Origin: Vandiemenella viatica
Taxonomy: Eukaryota > Arthropoda > Insecta > Orthoptera > Morabidae
DNA length: 64,000 nucleotides
Reading direction: 5' to 3'
Assembly (NCBI GenBank): GCA_031002005.1
Contig: CM061918.1
Span: forward strand, 60,951,478-61,015,477
Below are positions 10,816 to 23,376 of this stretch, in pieces (position 1 is the stretch's first letter; each line of letters opens with the position of its first letter). Position numbers and translations under genes: made by a program. The notes under the pieces were generated by a model. The model had not been told where the DNA came from, ran no database searches, and was given only the letters and a program-made list of their open reading frames with translations.

Positions 10816-13010
10816 TCTTTGTTCTTGTATACGAATCGTTCCTTCCTCTGGTAAAGTTATGCGTTTTTAAAAGGAAGGAGATGACCTACATTTACTGGGT
10901 AGCTTACACTACATTGTTTTAGATGTGTATATTGCAACCGAATTAGTATGATGTAGTATAAACTGCCTCTGCTATGAGACGCTGTATGCCTAAAGTTGAC
11001 AGCCGTTGATGTTTCACTTGGTTGAGGGTGATGGAGCTTTAACTGATTTATTTGGCACCACATTCTTTTAATCCAACAGTACGTAAATTCACGTTTAATT
11101 TCCCTCATACTCAATATAGTTTCCTGGCGCCATTCCAGGTTCCCATGAGTTCTGAAGCGCTTTAGTTTGTCGCAGCGGTAACGAGTTTAGTTACCCAAAT
11201 TAGACGCTTCTTGCTGTGGCGCTGGCTGCAAGTGGCTTCCACGAATTACTCCCACCCACTTGTAAATAATCGCCTCCACCCCCCTTTCCATCGCTAACTA
11301 TTTCACATTTAATCAGATGTTCCTGGCGTTGTTGGTCTAATGGAGAAAGTTGGAAACAAGCGAGCAACGGGATTCCATCACGTCAGCCAATCAGACTCCT
11401 GGACCGGCGCCAGGCGACAACACGGCGCTACCTGATTGGTCGCTGACCCGGAGGACTGTGGAGGGGGCGAGGTACCGCATTTCTGCATCACAAATGCACA
11501 AACGGAATACACAGGCAAACAGTATTACAGGATGAATGCATATTGCAGCGGTCTCATTATGGCGACCTGCGCTTTAGTCCTGCTGCCGCTAGATGGCAGA
11601 GCATTCGAAGATTAGCAGCGTTGGTCAAACAAGCGCACAACATTAACAGAGAAAATAGACTTTCTCAAATATTCAGTACTCTATACTTTCATGTTTACTC
11701 TGTATATTTGTGATACTACTTTCGCGTCGTCAAGTGAAGTTAAATTCGGTAATTCCGTCAAGTAATCCTGTCCTAACACCATTTATCAGTTTTTGTCTAT
11801 CGCTATCGGGTTGTCTGTCTTAAAATAGGGCACTTGACTAATTTTGGCACAGCAGTCAGTGTTATACCTGTGCGTCCACTATAACCAAAAAAGAGGGTAT
11901 ATTATTTCTTAATAAAATAAGCAGAAAATGTAAAATTTTGTTTTCGTTGAACACTGGCACGAAAACGCTGATAGCTGTCATATCGTCTCTAGAGACATCA
12001 TGTCTCAGTTTATGCCACTAAGCAACAGATTGATTATTTGAGATCAAATTAGCTCTACAGTTTAAAAGTGGTATGTATAACTAAAAAAAAATATTTACGT
12101 TCCAAATAGTGAAAAAAGGCAGAAAAAGTTTCTAAAACTTTCACGGCTAACAGAGCTTATATCGGCTGAAATAATGCCCCAGTGAAAACGAAGGATGTTA
12201 AAAATAAATTTTAACAATTTACGGTACGCCACGTAAATTCAATTGTGGTTTATGCCACATATATCGCGATCAATTTGGAACTTCTTTCATTCAAACTATG
12301 TAATGATAATTAATATGCCAATTTGAAAGAAATACATTAATTTCTTTCAGTGTTCTGACATTTTTTTATTAGCAATTGATTAACTAAATAGAATTGTTAT
12401 AAAATAAAATTCAGTGTAATTCGTCGTGCCGTGCGCTGTAGTAAAAGGTTTCCGTTTCCATCCGAGTCCAGGTTGCATTTCAACCTAACCACATAGTACT
12501 TTAAACTTGCCGTCAGTAAAACAATACTTCAATCTATATACTGTTTCGTATTTTATTGGCAATAATGCATCGCGATATAAATTTGATCAAAAATCTTCAA
12601 GGGTTTTTACACTTTTTTTTGTTTTCATCGTAAACTGACAGATGGCAGCATTCCATATGTTTTAAATCTGGCGGTACCCATTATGTTTTTGATTTCTTTC
12701 GTTATATGATACTTTTGACAGATTTTGATCTGTAAAAAATTCTGAAGTGATGGAGAGAAACTAATGCAATTTTTTGGATTCAGTGTACAAAAATGCATAG
12801 GAATCCATCATCTGAACTTGAAACACATGATACATTCGAAAAAAATGCAGGCCTGTTGTAAAATAAAATAAAATAAAACCAAGTGAAAGGCGATTCTGCA
12901 AATAGCTAGTCCTAATAGTTTAACTATAATATTGAGTTTATACCTTCATAACATCAGAAAATGTCCATTAATACAATAATAACAAAGTTATATTTTTGCA
13001 AGTACAAATT
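10816..13010. other. Mostly unassigned spacer sequence
   Basis: No gene recognised. A short minus-strand frame near 10850-10910 ends in YPVNVGHLL, similar to YPVNVSHLL of the LINE at 13311, and may be a scrap of that family. 11270-11480 is GC-richer without a motif. About 12130-12500 is a diverged copy of the sequence at 48340-49980 and is listed separately. Confidence 0.4.
12130..12500 (+). repeat. Diverged dispersed repeat, partner of 48340-49980
   Basis: Shared blocks in the same order as the partner: TCGGCTGAAATAA near 12163, GCCACATATATCGCGATCAA near 12256 with TTTCATTCAAAC, and TTTCTTTCAGTGTTCTG near 12342. Similarity is patchy and non-coding. The partner carries an 844-bp transposon insertion that this copy lacks. 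Confidence 0.55.
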
Positions 13011-13941
13011 AAATTTTTTTTTTTTTATTTTATTTATTGACACTTGGCCTGTTGGCCATACAGTCAATTTACATTCTATTTATACATATACACTGATTCG
13101 CTCACATTTCCCCAATCATATATACAAATCACTGTTAGAATTATAAAGATGGTTAGATGGAGAGTTAAAGATTAAACATTTTCACAGTAAATTTTGATAA
13201 TACATAATTTTTTATAGTTATTAGGTTAAAATGTAATAAAACCATTACCGTCTAGTGTTCCATGAACGGTAACTATTTGCAATATTGAAGAGTGGGGTGG
13301 GATCTCCCGTTTATATCTCTATATTGTTTCTTGTAATAAAATGCACCATCTTTTGGTATATAGAAATATTTCCTAAGGCAAGAAGATGGCTGACATTGAC
13401 TGGATATCTTATACCCCAATGTTTCAAGTCTTCCCAAAAGGTGTCCGTTTCTTCCTTGTATTTATTACATCCAAAGAATATATGGTTTGTGTCGGCCTCG
13501 GACTGCCCATCACATTGACAAAAAGGGGAGTTCACTAGCTTTATTTTGTATAGATGGCTTCCGAATCTCCCGTGGTTGAATTTTAGTCTCGATATTATGG
13601 TGACTGCTTTTTTTGTGGCGTATTTCTTTTGGAACCACTGTGTCCTTGGTATCAACGGATGTATCTGCCTATAATGTGCTCCTTTGTGTTGGTTAGTGGA
13701 TTTCCACATATCATTCCAGGTCTCCATACATTTTTGGCGAAATAGTGGGATTAGATCACTTCCTATTAGAAGTTCAACTGGGTTTCCTGTTTGTGCGGCT
13801 ATTTTTGCAAGAGCATCCACTCTTTCATTGCCATGTAGTCCGACATGCGCCTTGACCCAGATAAAGGAGATCTTCATACCTTGTTTCTTTATGTCGGTCA
13901 TCAACTCCATTATGTTATACAAAAGTGGAGTCCTCCCTCTA
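13011..13941 (-). pseudogene. LINE ORF2 C-terminus with RNase H domain and Cys-rich end, cut by the N gap
   Basis: Minus-strand frame 13311-13922 encodes the last part of an RNase H domain (FIWVKAHVGLHGNERVDALAK, corresponding to the conserved WVxGHxGxxGNExAD block), then a C-terminal region with KYATKKAVTIISRLKFNHG and a CQC...H...C knuckle (FCQCDG...NHIFFGC), ending FITRNNIEI. RNase H after RT is typical of I-superfamily LINEs. The RT and endonuclease would lie in the N gap or be absent. The element's 3' end appears near 13011-13030 as a TCAATAAATAAAATA(A)n tract on the minus strand. The retained 203 codons are uninterrupted, so the copy may be young, but its 5' extent is unknown. Confidence 0.85.
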
Positions 13942-14941
13942 NNNNNNNNNNNNNNNNNNNNNNNNNNNNNNNNNNNNNNNNNNNNNNNNNNNNNNNNNNN
14001 NNNNNNNNNNNNNNNNNNNNNNNNNNNNNNNNNNNNNNNNNNNNNNNNNNNNNNNNNNNNNNNNNNNNNNNNNNNNNNNNNNNNNNNNNNNNNNNNNNNN
14101 NNNNNNNNNNNNNNNNNNNNNNNNNNNNNNNNNNNNNNNNNNNNNNNNNNNNNNNNNNNNNNNNNNNNNNNNNNNNNNNNNNNNNNNNNNNNNNNNNNNN
14201 NNNNNNNNNNNNNNNNNNNNNNNNNNNNNNNNNNNNNNNNNNNNNNNNNNNNNNNNNNNNNNNNNNNNNNNNNNNNNNNNNNNNNNNNNNNNNNNNNNNN
14301 NNNNNNNNNNNNNNNNNNNNNNNNNNNNNNNNNNNNNNNNNNNNNNNNNNNNNNNNNNNNNNNNNNNNNNNNNNNNNNNNNNNNNNNNNNNNNNNNNNNN
14401 NNNNNNNNNNNNNNNNNNNNNNNNNNNNNNNNNNNNNNNNNNNNNNNNNNNNNNNNNNNNNNNNNNNNNNNNNNNNNNNNNNNNNNNNNNNNNNNNNNNN
14501 NNNNNNNNNNNNNNNNNNNNNNNNNNNNNNNNNNNNNNNNNNNNNNNNNNNNNNNNNNNNNNNNNNNNNNNNNNNNNNNNNNNNNNNNNNNNNNNNNNNN
14601 NNNNNNNNNNNNNNNNNNNNNNNNNNNNNNNNNNNNNNNNNNNNNNNNNNNNNNNNNNNNNNNNNNNNNNNNNNNNNNNNNNNNNNNNNNNNNNNNNNNN
14701 NNNNNNNNNNNNNNNNNNNNNNNNNNNNNNNNNNNNNNNNNNNNNNNNNNNNNNNNNNNNNNNNNNNNNNNNNNNNNNNNNNNNNNNNNNNNNNNNNNNN
14801 NNNNNNNNNNNNNNNNNNNNNNNNNNNNNNNNNNNNNNNNNNNNNNNNNNNNNNNNNNNNNNNNNNNNNNNNNNNNNNNNNNNNNNNNNNNNNNNNNNNN
14901 NNNNNNNNNNNNNNNNNNNNNNNNNNNNNNNNNNNNNNNNN
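13942..14941. other. Assembly gap, 1000 N
   Basis: Exactly 1000 N, followed by a 33-bp A tract (14942-14974). Open frames drawn through it are artefacts. The gap abuts the inner end of the right palindrome arm. Confidence 0.99.
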
Positions 14942-14976
<35 letters not shown>

Positions 14977-15099
14977 GTTCCTTGTTTTAAGCAAAAGAAA
15001 CACCATGTGTAACATGCTTTTATTTATATATATATATATATATGGAGATTCATAAACCAAGATCTTAACCGCTAAGCATACCCAAGACCTTGCATTAAC

Positions 15100-18050
15100 T
15101 CTGACCACAATCTATTAATAATAAAGAAACATTTGGCATAAAAATAAAAATTCCAAAAGACCTTCAAACAGAGATGGGGCGTTGATGAGTTTACAACAGG
15201 TTGCTAAAATTCTCAAGACGAAGCTGTAAGAAAACATACAAATACTTTAGAATCAGATAAACGGGAAACGCAGGATACCCAAATGAAAATGGCTGCGACA
15301 AAAGTCTGAGTAGCAGAAACGGATGTAGGTAAATAAAGTATTGCACGAAATTGAGGAACAGAGGTGTAAGTATAAAAATATTAGTGAGAACAAAACCTGG
15401 CTGATGGATTTTTTTTAACTTATGGCTTTACGCCTCGTCGACGTCGAGGTTATTAGAGGCGGGATGGTACTGGAGACAAGGAACGGGAAGGAATTTGGCC
15501 ATGGCCTTTTTGAAGTAACCAACCTGGCATTCCCCTGGAGTGATTTGGGGAAACCATGGAAAACCCAAATCTGGATGCCCGGACGGGGATTCGAACCGCC
15601 GTCCTCCCGAATGCGAGGCCAGAGCGTTAACCACTCACCCACCACGCTCGGTGGGCCGATGGGAGGAATATAAAGAGAAACTGTTTGATGGAAAGTGTCT
15701 GAACAACAGTGTGATGGAAACAAAAGAAGTAGTTGCAGATATATAGAAGGTTCTGCTTTAAGGGCAGAATCTGACAGAGCTTCACATGATGGGATCCATG
15801 ATAAAATTATGAGAGGTAGGAATTTATTATTCAAACTAAATAGGAAATTTTAGAACACAGAAGAGACTCCAACTAATTTAACAGAAGTATTATATAATAC
15901 GAAGAAGGCATAGCTCATAATTATAAAACTTATCACATTGGGTTTATGTAAATCGGGACATAAGAGAATAACTGGTGAAAGTATTAATATTTGAAGGACG
16001 GATAGAAAAATGTATACTTTAAAGGGCTTTATGTGCTTAGGAAAAATATTTTGATAATGTTACACGAATCAGTTTGCTATACTAATAGCAGAGGGACAAG
16101 CAACACTTAAAAAGAATGAGACAAGATTGTAAACTCCCACCACAAAAAATCAATTTCTATATTCTGGAAGAAAACCTGGGAGGTTAATATAACTTTCGGT
16201 ATGACAAAAGCAACAAAAAAAATCAGTGTGCTACAATTTGCTAATGATATCTACTATCATCTTTCGACTTAATATAAACCTAAACTACATAGATAAGAAT
16301 CATAAAATGTAGCAGAGATAATCACAGTAACAATAGGTTAGACAAAAATAGTATCAAATAGATAAAAAGTAGGTGAATTTTTATTGTTTAGTATGATAAG
16401 TATAAGGATGTATTCAATAGCAGAAGAGTACAAGGACAAAATACAATCATCCAGTAAGTAACTACCTATCTTTCTAAATATCTCTTACATTAAAAATGTT
16501 ATTCTTAAAACGTGTATACAAATAGATGAAATTTTATAGTTAGCAGAGAAAATTATACAACGCCCTAAAAGTTTGCAGTCTTATTAATAATAAATGTACA
16601 TATTATGTTTGTGATGCAATATCTGCTAACACAAAATTATATGCACAGTGAACAAAGAAACATATCTTAATTTCCAATATCGGAGAGTTCAACACTGATT
16701 TTATTTATTACACTGATGTTAAGATTTAACTGCGAGAGAAGAAGCCTTTTTCCCGCAAGATTACTTCAGAATCTTGTACAGTACTAAATTAACGTATGTT
16801 TTTTGTAAATGATTAGCGACGAAAAAACTGTTATATAGAAAAAAAAAGGGAATGGTGAATCTCATTTTTTAGTGGATGGCACTGTTAAATGTTATTTCAG
16901 AAGACCAACAGTAAAAAGTTAGAAACAAACAACTGAGAACGCAGGTAGTAAACGGTATATTAAGATAAGCTCTGGATACGAAGAAATGTTTGAAAGCATA
17001 AAAACAGTCGAAAGATTACGCTTTTTCATTGCTATTTTCTGACTAAACTGCAACCTTTTCCATTTTTTCTCTCTTATTCTTCTTAAGCTGTAACTTAAGT
17101 CTCCTTACTGCGTTTTAACGGCCTTCCTCCTTCTCTCGTTTCATTAATAAATATAATGCCTCCTGCTTCTTTAACAATTATTTCTTCATCCATTCTGTCT
17201 GTTCGTATCAGTATTTTCTTCTTCCATTTACAAATCTGTTTATTTTTTGCACTTTACGTACAGATCTTGTAACATTATTCCGTATCCTATAGGTTTGTTG
17301 GAAAGAGAAGGAATTCGTGGCAGAAGGACATTCGGAGATGGTTGAACTGCACGTCAGAAGAGGCTTCCCATGTTGCAATGTTACGTCACGTGACCCGCCA
17401 AGCTCCGACAGGAGAAAGCAACATAAAAAGAAGATCGCCCAGTGTTTTACCAGACATTGCTCTTAATAATTTTATTTCACTTTTCTAACACCTCATTTCG
17501 TGTCAGCGGTGTAGGTCTTATTGTGAATTTACATATTCCTAGTATCATTTCCACAGTCAATTTTTACTGTGCCATGAGAAATTTTTCAAACAGCCTGGTA
17601 TCGTTAGTTTAATAATTTTTACTTCGTGATACTAATTCTCAGTCTAAAATACCCTGGTAAGTGTTATAGACGAAAGCAGAAGAAACGATGGTCAGGTAAA
17701 TGAAGGGCGGAGACAGGCAGAGGCATTTTTAAGATGCGTCAGATTCCTGATATAGGTCAGAGACGTGCCACAGAGAAGTAATGGAGTGATCTATTGCACA
17801 CACGTAATGTATGACGCTGAATCCTAAACACTGAAGAATCTAGATATTGGCAGGATACATGCAAGTGAAATGAAATTTTCTCAGAGGTAAAATACACAGG
17901 ATAAGGAACGAAACGATTGAAGACACATTAAAATAGTAACCTCTACCGTAAATAATAGAGAAGGCCAGACTAGAACAGTACGGGCATTTAAATATAGTAG
18001 AGGTTTAGAGAGCACCGTGCGAAATACACGAAACGAAGAATCTTGGTGAG
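15100..18050 (+). pseudogene. Old degenerate LINE ORF2 relic (right arm copy)
   Basis: Mirror partner of 6245-9120. Plus-strand pieces: HEIEEQRCKYKNISENK near 15350-15400, GRWEEYKEKLFDGK at about 15655-15700 (RT N-terminal linker), VLQFANDI near 16230-16255 (motif C with D to N), and GRIHASEMKFLR...IRNETIEDTLK near 17850-17935 (RT C-terminal region). Many stops lie between the pieces, so boundaries are approximate. The SINE at 15418-15653 is inserted within it. Confidence 0.5.
15418..15653 (-). mobile_element. tRNA-derived SINE, subfamily A (right arm copy)
   Basis: Orthologue of the left-arm SINE 8576-8822, with the matching flanking duplication GGCTGATGG (15409-15417) and GGCCGATGG (15654-15662). 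Box B and the 3' hairpin are intact. Confidence 0.95.
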
Positions 18051-18129
18051 CGGCCCAGAGTAAGACTAGCTAATTAATCCACACTAACTGAGTGAAAAGC
18101 TCACAAATTCTATTTAAAAATCACTTGAT

Positions 18130-18725
18130 ATTGATTTTTTAGTAGTTTAAATATGAAAATAGGATCGGATGCAATAGGAAAAGTAAGTGAATTCTGCTAC
18201 TTGAGAAGCGAAATTATAACCGATGGCCGAAGCAGGAATGATGTTAAAAGCAAAATTGCACTAGCAAAAAGAGCCTTCATGAAAATGAGAAATCTGTTAG
18301 GTTCAAATATTGATCTTTTTAAAAGTCTATGTGTGGAGCACAGCACTTAATGGTAGTGAAGCATGGGCTTTAGGAATACCAGAAAGAAAGAAAATTGAAG
18401 CTTTTGAAATGTGCTACAGAAGAAGGCTGAAAATTAAGTGGAGAGAAAAAGTATGAAATGAATGGGTTTTGGAAATGATTAGAAGTTGAGGAAAGAATTT
18501 ACAGAAAGAACAGACAGGCTGGTAGGTCATATTTTGAGACATGCAGGATTGGTTACCTTGTTAGTGGAGGAAACAGTCGAAGATAAGAACTCTAGAGGAA
18601 GACAGTAATTAGAATATATGAAGCAAATAATAGAGAACGTGGGTTATAAGAGGTATATAGAAGTGAAGAGGTTAGCAGAAAATAGGAAGGTATGGTGGAT
18701 TGCATCAAACCAGTCGAAAGCTTTT
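18130..18725 (+). mobile_element. RTE-like LINE, 3'-terminal fragment (right arm copy)
   Basis: Plus strand: KIGSDAIGKVSEFCYLRSE, RSRNDVKSKIALAKRAFMK, then in shifted frames EAWALGIPERKKIEAFEMCY and RRRLKIKW, then EYMKQIIENVGYKRY and the 3' end ATCAAACCAGTCGAAAG. Several frameshifts and stops make it a dead copy, mirrored by 4565-5235. Confidence 0.8.
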
Positions 18726-19373
18726 TAACAAAATTTTAATACATAATCTGTAAAATAGACCACGAGCTCACGAGAGTAATGCATTTTGATTTTATTTTTT
18801 TTTATTCTTTTTTTTCCTATCCACTGCCAGGCAACTACAAACTACAATCAGCATATAACATCTCTCGCGTTTAACGGCGGAATGAAGTTAAGAGTGGGCG
18901 GCGGCGACGCGTGTGGGATTATCGCTTGCTGGAGCGGCATTCCGCAATGTTGGCAACACTGCGCGGAATAACGCGTAGCGGGTTAGCCTACCTCGCGGCG
19001 CAACGGCTGTGAAACGCGATAACGCCCAAGAGAGTGACCTCTGTTTTTAATCTTTCTGCTTGACTAACAACATTACTTCAATTGGTAATTAGGAAGAAAA
19101 CAGTTTGACCCAAAGAAACGAACAAGATTACTGGAGATTTTTCTCAAATCGTGTGACATTACTGTTAATGCGCAGCCAGTGCACAGGAACCACCCTCCGA
19201 TACCTATTTTCACCCTCTTGTCTAATATCTCATGTGCGACAAAAAACAACGCATTAAACAAAACATCGATTGCATTTACCCCACAAACATGAACACTCTG
19301 AAGCAATGATCATATCACAGAAACTGAAGTTTACAAGAGAGTTACGATGCGATGGTAACTTCTCGATCACCTC
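18726..19373. other. Unassigned sequence with a CpG-rich patch (right arm)
   Basis: Mirror of 3951-4564. The CpG-rich block lies at about 18855-19030; no reading frame recognised. Confidence 0.4.
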
Positions 19374-19608
19374 ACCGAGCGTGGTGGGTGAACGGTTAAC
19401 GTTATGGCCTCGCATTCGGGAGGACGGGGGTTCGAATCCCCGTCCGGGCATCCAGATTTGGGTTTTCCATGGTTTCCCCAAATCACTCCAGGCAAAAGCC
19501 GGGATACTTCCTTCTAAAAGACCATGGCCAAATTCCTTCCCGTTCCTTGTCCCCAATCCCATCCCGCCTCTAATGACCTTAGCCGTCGATGAGACGTTAA
19601 AAAAAAAT
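19374..19608 (+). mobile_element. tRNA-derived SINE, subfamily A (right arm copy)
   Basis: Orthologue of 3720-3950. Box B GGTTCGAATCC is intact, followed by the standard body and an A tract. One stem base of the 3' hairpin is mutated (GCCTC opposite GAGAC). Confidence 0.92.
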
Positions 19609-20074
19609 CGGTTACCATTAGAACTTGTGAGTAAACAGTCTCTTCATATTTAAAAAAAAATATTGGTTATTATTTACTTTTCATTTTATTTGTTTCTTGA
19701 TTTGTGTACTTTTATGTTAATATTTTTGCCGTTTTTCCAGTTTCACAGGAATTATTGTAAAATGTTGTATTTAGGATGTGTGTATGTGAATTATCTTTGA
19801 ACAGTAAGGTGGGAATGTAGTGGTAGGATCTTGATCAGTTGTTTTGTAACTATATTGGCTTCATTTGAGATTGCATAATAATCAACTGTACTCCTTAAAG
19901 AATTGTGTCATAGCTTAAAATGTGTGTGGCTACTCTGGAGGCGGTGGCCTGGTTGGAGCACCTCGATGTTGCATTATAGTGCTTATGGCTGGTGATCCTG
20001 TCACAGAGGCCTCATCACCTGCCAGCTGGCGGCCTTGTCCGCTCAAACATGTATATCTATGTATAATTAGCGGG

Positions 20075-20658
20075 TTGCGAACCACAGTGGTACAAGTGTC
20101 AAAATAAATTATTTGAGTAAAACGGGTTTTTGTAAACACAAGTGGTACAAGTAACATATTAACAAAAATCATATTGAACACAATTTAAAAAATATTTCCC
20201 TGATTTAATAATTAGTTTATTTTCGAACACTTCATCATTCTATCTTCAGGAAATCTTTTTTTTTCACATACAGAAGTGAACACGAAAATTCAAATCAAAC
20301 GTATGAAAAATAAGGCTCTGTATTTATCGTAAACTAAGAACTTTTTTTCAGCTAATGTTTTACAAAAATTCTATGCTATTATTTACACACAGAATCATCT
20401 CTATCTTCCATGCAACCAGTTATTTCTTGATAATTTTTAATATTCTCTTAGGACGTCGCCTCGCCATTTTGTCAGTTGTACCTCTATGGTCGGAAAGAGA
20501 TAGAGCCATTTTATAAGCGATGCAGCTATCCCAACCGAAGGTTAGATGGCTTGGTATATAAAATAGCTTGTATTTGTTTGGCACGCTAAAGATAAGTACA
20601 GGGCCTGTCTTTCGATTCACTTAGATCTCATTTCCCATATTTGTCACTTGTACCACTA
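20075..20658. mobile_element. MITE-like element, truncated at its outer end by the palindrome boundary
   Basis: Mirror copy of 2651-3239. The inner end TTGCGAACCACAGTGGTACA is complete. The outer end stops at TTGTCACTTGTACCACTA without the last ten terminal bases seen in the left copy. Confidence 0.6.
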
Positions 20659-20890
20659 TCTCACATTTGATCATTATGGCGAAGGCATTTCCACAATTCG
20701 CAGACGTAAAAAGAAATCACAGGTTTGTGAAGTCTAAACTCTTTGTTTAATGTTAGAAACAAATTGTTGTTGCGAATTTTTGGGGTAGATGGATTCTTCA
20801 TCCTGAATATTATGTTGTGATATCCGGTCAAAATTGCATCAAGAATCTTTGGTGTGTATGTGTACTCATTAAGAACAGATTATCGTAAAT
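20659..20890. other. Unassigned sequence outside the right arm
   Basis: No recognisable feature between the palindrome edge and the next LINE. Confidence 0.4.
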
Positions 20891-22004
20891 AAGGTAAAAA
20901 CCATTGGAGTGGATAAGAAAGTGATTTGCTGGGTAGAAGAATTTTTAAAAGGTAGAAAACAGAAAGTTAGGGTAGGAAATGTAGTATCAAAAGAAGTGGA
21001 AGTAAAAATGGGTGTGCCACAGGGTAGCGTATTGGGACCATTGCTATTCATTATTCTAATGAATAATTGTGTTGCCTGTTTACTATCTGAAATTAGATTG
21101 TTTGCAGATGACATAATGCTGTATAAAAGAATCAAAACGATAGAGGATTGTAAACAGTTGCAGGGTGATCTGGACAGGATATCTAATTGGGTTAGTAAAC
21201 ATGGAATGAAGATAAATGCAAAGAAGAGTCAGCTTATTAGATACACAAATAAAAAACAAAAGGTTAATTATGAATATAAGGTGGGGAAAGAATTGCTTGC
21301 TGAAGACTTGAAATGCAAATATCTTGGAATTACTTTTGATAACAAACTTAACTGGGCAGGACACATAGGACAGGTGGTAGGAAAAGGTTTCAGAGTTCTG
21401 CACTTGTTGGAGAGAGTTATGAGGGGATGTACGAGAGAAGTCAAGGAATTGGGTTACAAAACTTTGGTCAGACCATTGCTCGAATATGGTAGTGTAGTAT
21501 GGGACCCTCATTTTACGTATCAAATACAGGAGTTGGAGAGGGTGCAAAGAAGGGCTGCTAGATTTGTTTCTGGAAATTATCGCAGAATGCAATCAGTGAC
21601 GGATATGATAAAGGAGCTGGAATGGGATTCATTGCAAGACAGGAGGAGGATGAGGAGGGTCATGGGAGTGTACAGGGCATATACTGGTGATGAGGCATGG
21701 AAAGATATTGCAGTAGGTATGAAAAGTAGTGCATGGAAGGGAAAAGATGACCATGACCACAAGCTGGCACTCGATTTCAGGCACAAGGGTGTAGGAAGAT
21801 TCTCTTTTTTAGGTAAGGGTGTCAGGGATTGGAATGAGTTACCAAGAGAAACGATGAATAATTTACCGAAAACTTTGAAGGAATTTAAAGAAAAAATTTG
21901 TAGAGGGCAAATGTAGGTGGGTGCAGGATAGGGGGAAGATAGCTGTGTAGGGAAATTGCCACCGGAGCCTGTGCTCCATTGCAATTAAATTAAATTAAAT
22001 TAAA
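20891..22004 (+). mobile_element. 5'-truncated CR1/L2-like LINE with intact RT C-terminal frame and AATTA-repeat tail
   Basis: Frame 20909-21916 (335 codons, uninterrupted) encodes the C-terminal half of a LINE reverse transcriptase: motif B GVPQGSVLGPLLFI, motif C RLFADDIMLY, KKSQLIRYTNKK, KYLGITFDNKLNW, then the thumb (RPLLEYGSVVWDPHF, VQRRAARFVSGNY) and a C-terminal GRFSFLGKGVRDWNELP block typical of the CR1/L2 group. The 3' end is a short AATTA-type microsatellite (about 21979-22004), as in elements that end in microsatellites rather than poly(A). Fingers, motif A and endonuclease are absent through 5' truncation near 20891. The start codon shown is simply the first Met of the remnant. 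The sister copy is 50096-51095. Confidence 0.9.
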
Positions 22005-23376
22005 TCGTTTCTCAATCCGAAGCCCGGTTACGCAGAATAGTAAAATACAGACCGAGACAGCTAGCTGCATATTTATATATGAGGAGATAGAGATAGGAGT
22101 CAGCCGCTCTCTCAACCAGTGTACACCTTGAATGTAAACTCTTCTACTGTCCCTTGTTCTTCATGTGCTCTGGCATAAAATTAAAAGTAATTGTCTTATC
22201 TTTCCTTATATTCTTTTAAAAAATCATTAACTTTTTTTTCACATCGAAATCATTGCTTGTGGACAATCTATTAATTGCAAATGGATGTAAAAATGAAATA
22301 ATACTGGTAGACTACTGGCGGAAATTATATCTAAGACCAACAGCAGTAATAAGTCTGGAAATAATTTTAATATAGGTGCAATTATAGTTCATAAAAAAAA
22401 AAAATCTTAGTTTTGGTACTTTTATTGCGTTTCTTTGAGCTTGAGGTTTCTCTGCACTCTTACATCTATTTGCCTCAATATAAACAAAACTGCCCATCAC
22501 GCTAAACGTATGCATAATTTGATGCAATGAATCACATTCATGCCCCGATTAACGTTTAATGTAAAAATGATAGTCATGCATTGTTCCTGTCAAACCCCTT
22601 ACTGATTATTGCACCAAATTATTAATGCATTATTTATTTGTTTTCAGTTATGAGGCAATAGAGCCACAATTTAGCACCATTACAACTTCCGCTTAAAAAT
22701 GAAGTGACGTAAAACACGCGATTTAAAAAAAAAGAAGAAAAAAAAGAATATTACAGCGATATAATATACAGTTCGCAGTTGTCCTAAATAATTAATGATT
22801 ACCGTAAATGTTCGACTGCAGAACAAATGCGAAACAGTAAAGAATCAAATTTTATGTGGCAGGTTTAAAAAATTAAATTTATTAAAATATAACGAAGTTT
22901 AGCAAAAAATTACAAAAAAACTTGACATCAAACAATTACCTTAAAAACACTATTATATTTTCTTTTATTTTCGATTATATAAAAAAAATTTGGTCACCTT
23001 GACAGCAGTAAAAGAGAAACTTTAAAAGTATGCGTGAAAAACAGATCGCCATGCTATTTCTTCTGTACTACTACACCAGAAATTCTTGTCTGCATATACG
23101 TTGCCAACTCGAAAACTACTTTTACTATTTCGACGAACTCACGGATTGAGACTTTTTTTGAGTGTAGAAATTGATCGGTTACTGTCTCATCTGCGGTAAA
23201 ACTAATTTTCAGAAGTTTATTACGTTTTTATTCTTCTGGATAAAAAAATCTTTTACCTTTATATTAGGATAAAAGCTAGACAGGAGTGTTCCTTAGAGAA
23301 CTTCAAATATTCAACAAGAGATGTTGACGTTGTTTGATATTACAGTGGGCAAAGCACAGGGCAAAATTTTTTGGTA
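22005..23376. other. Unassigned AT-rich sequence
   Basis: About 1.4 kb with A/T homopolymers and no recognisable element or gene. Confidence 0.4.

Larger units (their letters stand above)
14973..20658 (-). repeat. Right arm of the large inverted duplication
   Basis: Reverse complement of 2661-9285 at roughly 4% divergence in the sample counted. It lacks the LINE insertion at left 5276-6233, so the empty site survives near 18040. Its outer end stops inside the terminal repeat of the MITE whose full end is present in the left arm. Its inner end runs into an A tract and the gap. Confidence 0.9.

Noticed and set aside
10857..11114. 85-codon frame ending YPVNVGHLLPFKNA as a LINE C-terminus
   Set aside because: Only the last dozen residues resemble the LINE at 13311; the rest does not, so it is mentioned but not called.
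13684..15108. Very long open frames (370-440 codons) through 13942-14941
   Set aside because: They consist of N; the flanking codons come from an A tract and a LINE.
19270..19653. 127-codon frame with similar peptides at several loci
   Set aside because: Translated SINE sequence; the peptides recur at every SINE copy.
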